A stretch of 14,366 bases of DNA, taken from NCBI GenBank assembly GCA_005776545.1, contig SXOY01000137.1, positions 1-14,366 of the forward strand, read 5' to 3'. The DNA comes from Planctomycetia bacterium (lineage in GTDB: Bacteria > Planctomycetota > Phycisphaerae > Phycisphaerales > UBA1924). Below, piece after piece: positions 14,115 through 14,366 of the stretch (positions within the stretch are counted from its first letter, which is position 1; each line of letters begins with the position of its first letter). The notes beneath the pieces are model-generated. The model saw only the letters and a program-made list of their open reading frames with translations. It had not been told where the DNA came from and ran no database searches. The position numbers and the translations under genes are program-made.

Positions 14115-14366
14115 CTACTTCTGCATTCGACGGAAGATCATCGGTTCTTCAAACGCAGCGGGGTCGTGTGCGTGCCGCAGAATAATGTCACGCACCTGAT
14201 CGGTGGTCGCCGTGACCATCGAGACTTCTCCGCCGCCGAGAGAGACATGATTGCTCGCGACTTTTTCTCGCTGCGCCATGCTGTCAAGCCAGGCCGCATC
14301 AAAGTTCCAGACTCGCAGCTCGTCTCCGATACGAGTGACCTTCATGACCTGGTGCACAGGGACCGC
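14115..14366 (-). CDS. Hypothetical protein, 3' part, probably cut by the window edge
   Basis: The - strand frame is open to the end of the window, reading AVPVHQVMKVTRIGDELRVW at its visible start. GTG at 14357 and ATG at 14345 are possible starts, but the true start may lie outside. About 83 codons are visible, ending with FEEPMIFRRMQK. The sequence contains LGGGEVSMVTATTDQVRDII, which looks like a real folded domain of unknown type. No motif is recognised. It is convergent with the small membrane protein, 59 nt away. Confidence 0.55.
   Translation of the reverse strand, partial: AVPVHQVMKVTRIGDELRVWNFDAAWLDSMAQREKVASNHVSLGGGEVSMVTATTDQVRDIILRHAHDPAAFEEPMIFRRMQK

Overview
The window looks like a chromosomal segment from a Planctomycetota bacterium, most likely class Phycisphaerae. 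The main reason is four genes whose products end in a double dockerin module closing with Gly-Cys at the extreme C-terminus, with repeats of the pattern DFNxDxxxDFFDYLDFVxAFS. As I recall, this domain is called the 'GC-type dockerin' in Planctomycetota annotation. Further support comes from A-Q signal-peptidase junctions, a small fibronectin-III protein and many orphan hypotheticals. The taxonomic call is inference, since no rRNA marker is present.

Layout. Positions 1-2259 hold housekeeping genes on the + strand: the C-terminal part of a PcrA/UvrD helicase, then rsmA (ksgA) 12 nt later. Positions 2260-3010 are a 750-base stretch with no convincing protein gene. It contains a hairpin terminator, a strong candidate for an undescribed structured RNA on the - strand (about 2668 down to about 2270) with its own promoter and an extreme Shine-Dalgarno leading into an 11-codon ORF, and a decayed dockerin fragment. 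Positions 3011-9606 are a secretion-type region: a seven-repeat HAF-like propeller/dockerin protein (+), a VCBS/FG-GAP propeller/dockerin gene lacking its 5' end (-), a 401-residue protein with a possible N-terminal helix-turn-helix (-), and, divergent from it, a 737-residue propeller/Ig-like/dockerin protein (+). The last gene ends in a strong terminator enclosed by a 28-bp inverted repeat made of 7-bp units. Positions 9625-11776 hold a divergent pair: an FN3-type protein (-) and a paralogue of the first HAF-like dockerin protein (+). Positions 11789-14366 hold a small orphan gene (-), a stress-type pair of triple-BON protein and Hsp20 chaperone (+), a small membrane protein (+) and a 3'-terminal gene fragment (-) at the window edge.

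How it fits together. The three intact dockerin genes each have their own SD. Each has a recognisable 17-bp-spaced promoter, an N-terminal signal peptide with predicted cleavage before Gln, a beta-propeller-like body and a dockerin spanning exactly 54 residues from Cys to Cys. They therefore look like independently transcribed surface or secreted proteins sharing one C-terminal sorting or docking module. No cohesin, protease or sorting enzyme is visible here. The repeated dockerin DNA, the decayed fragment and the truncated gene suggest that the region evolves by recombination between dockerin copies.
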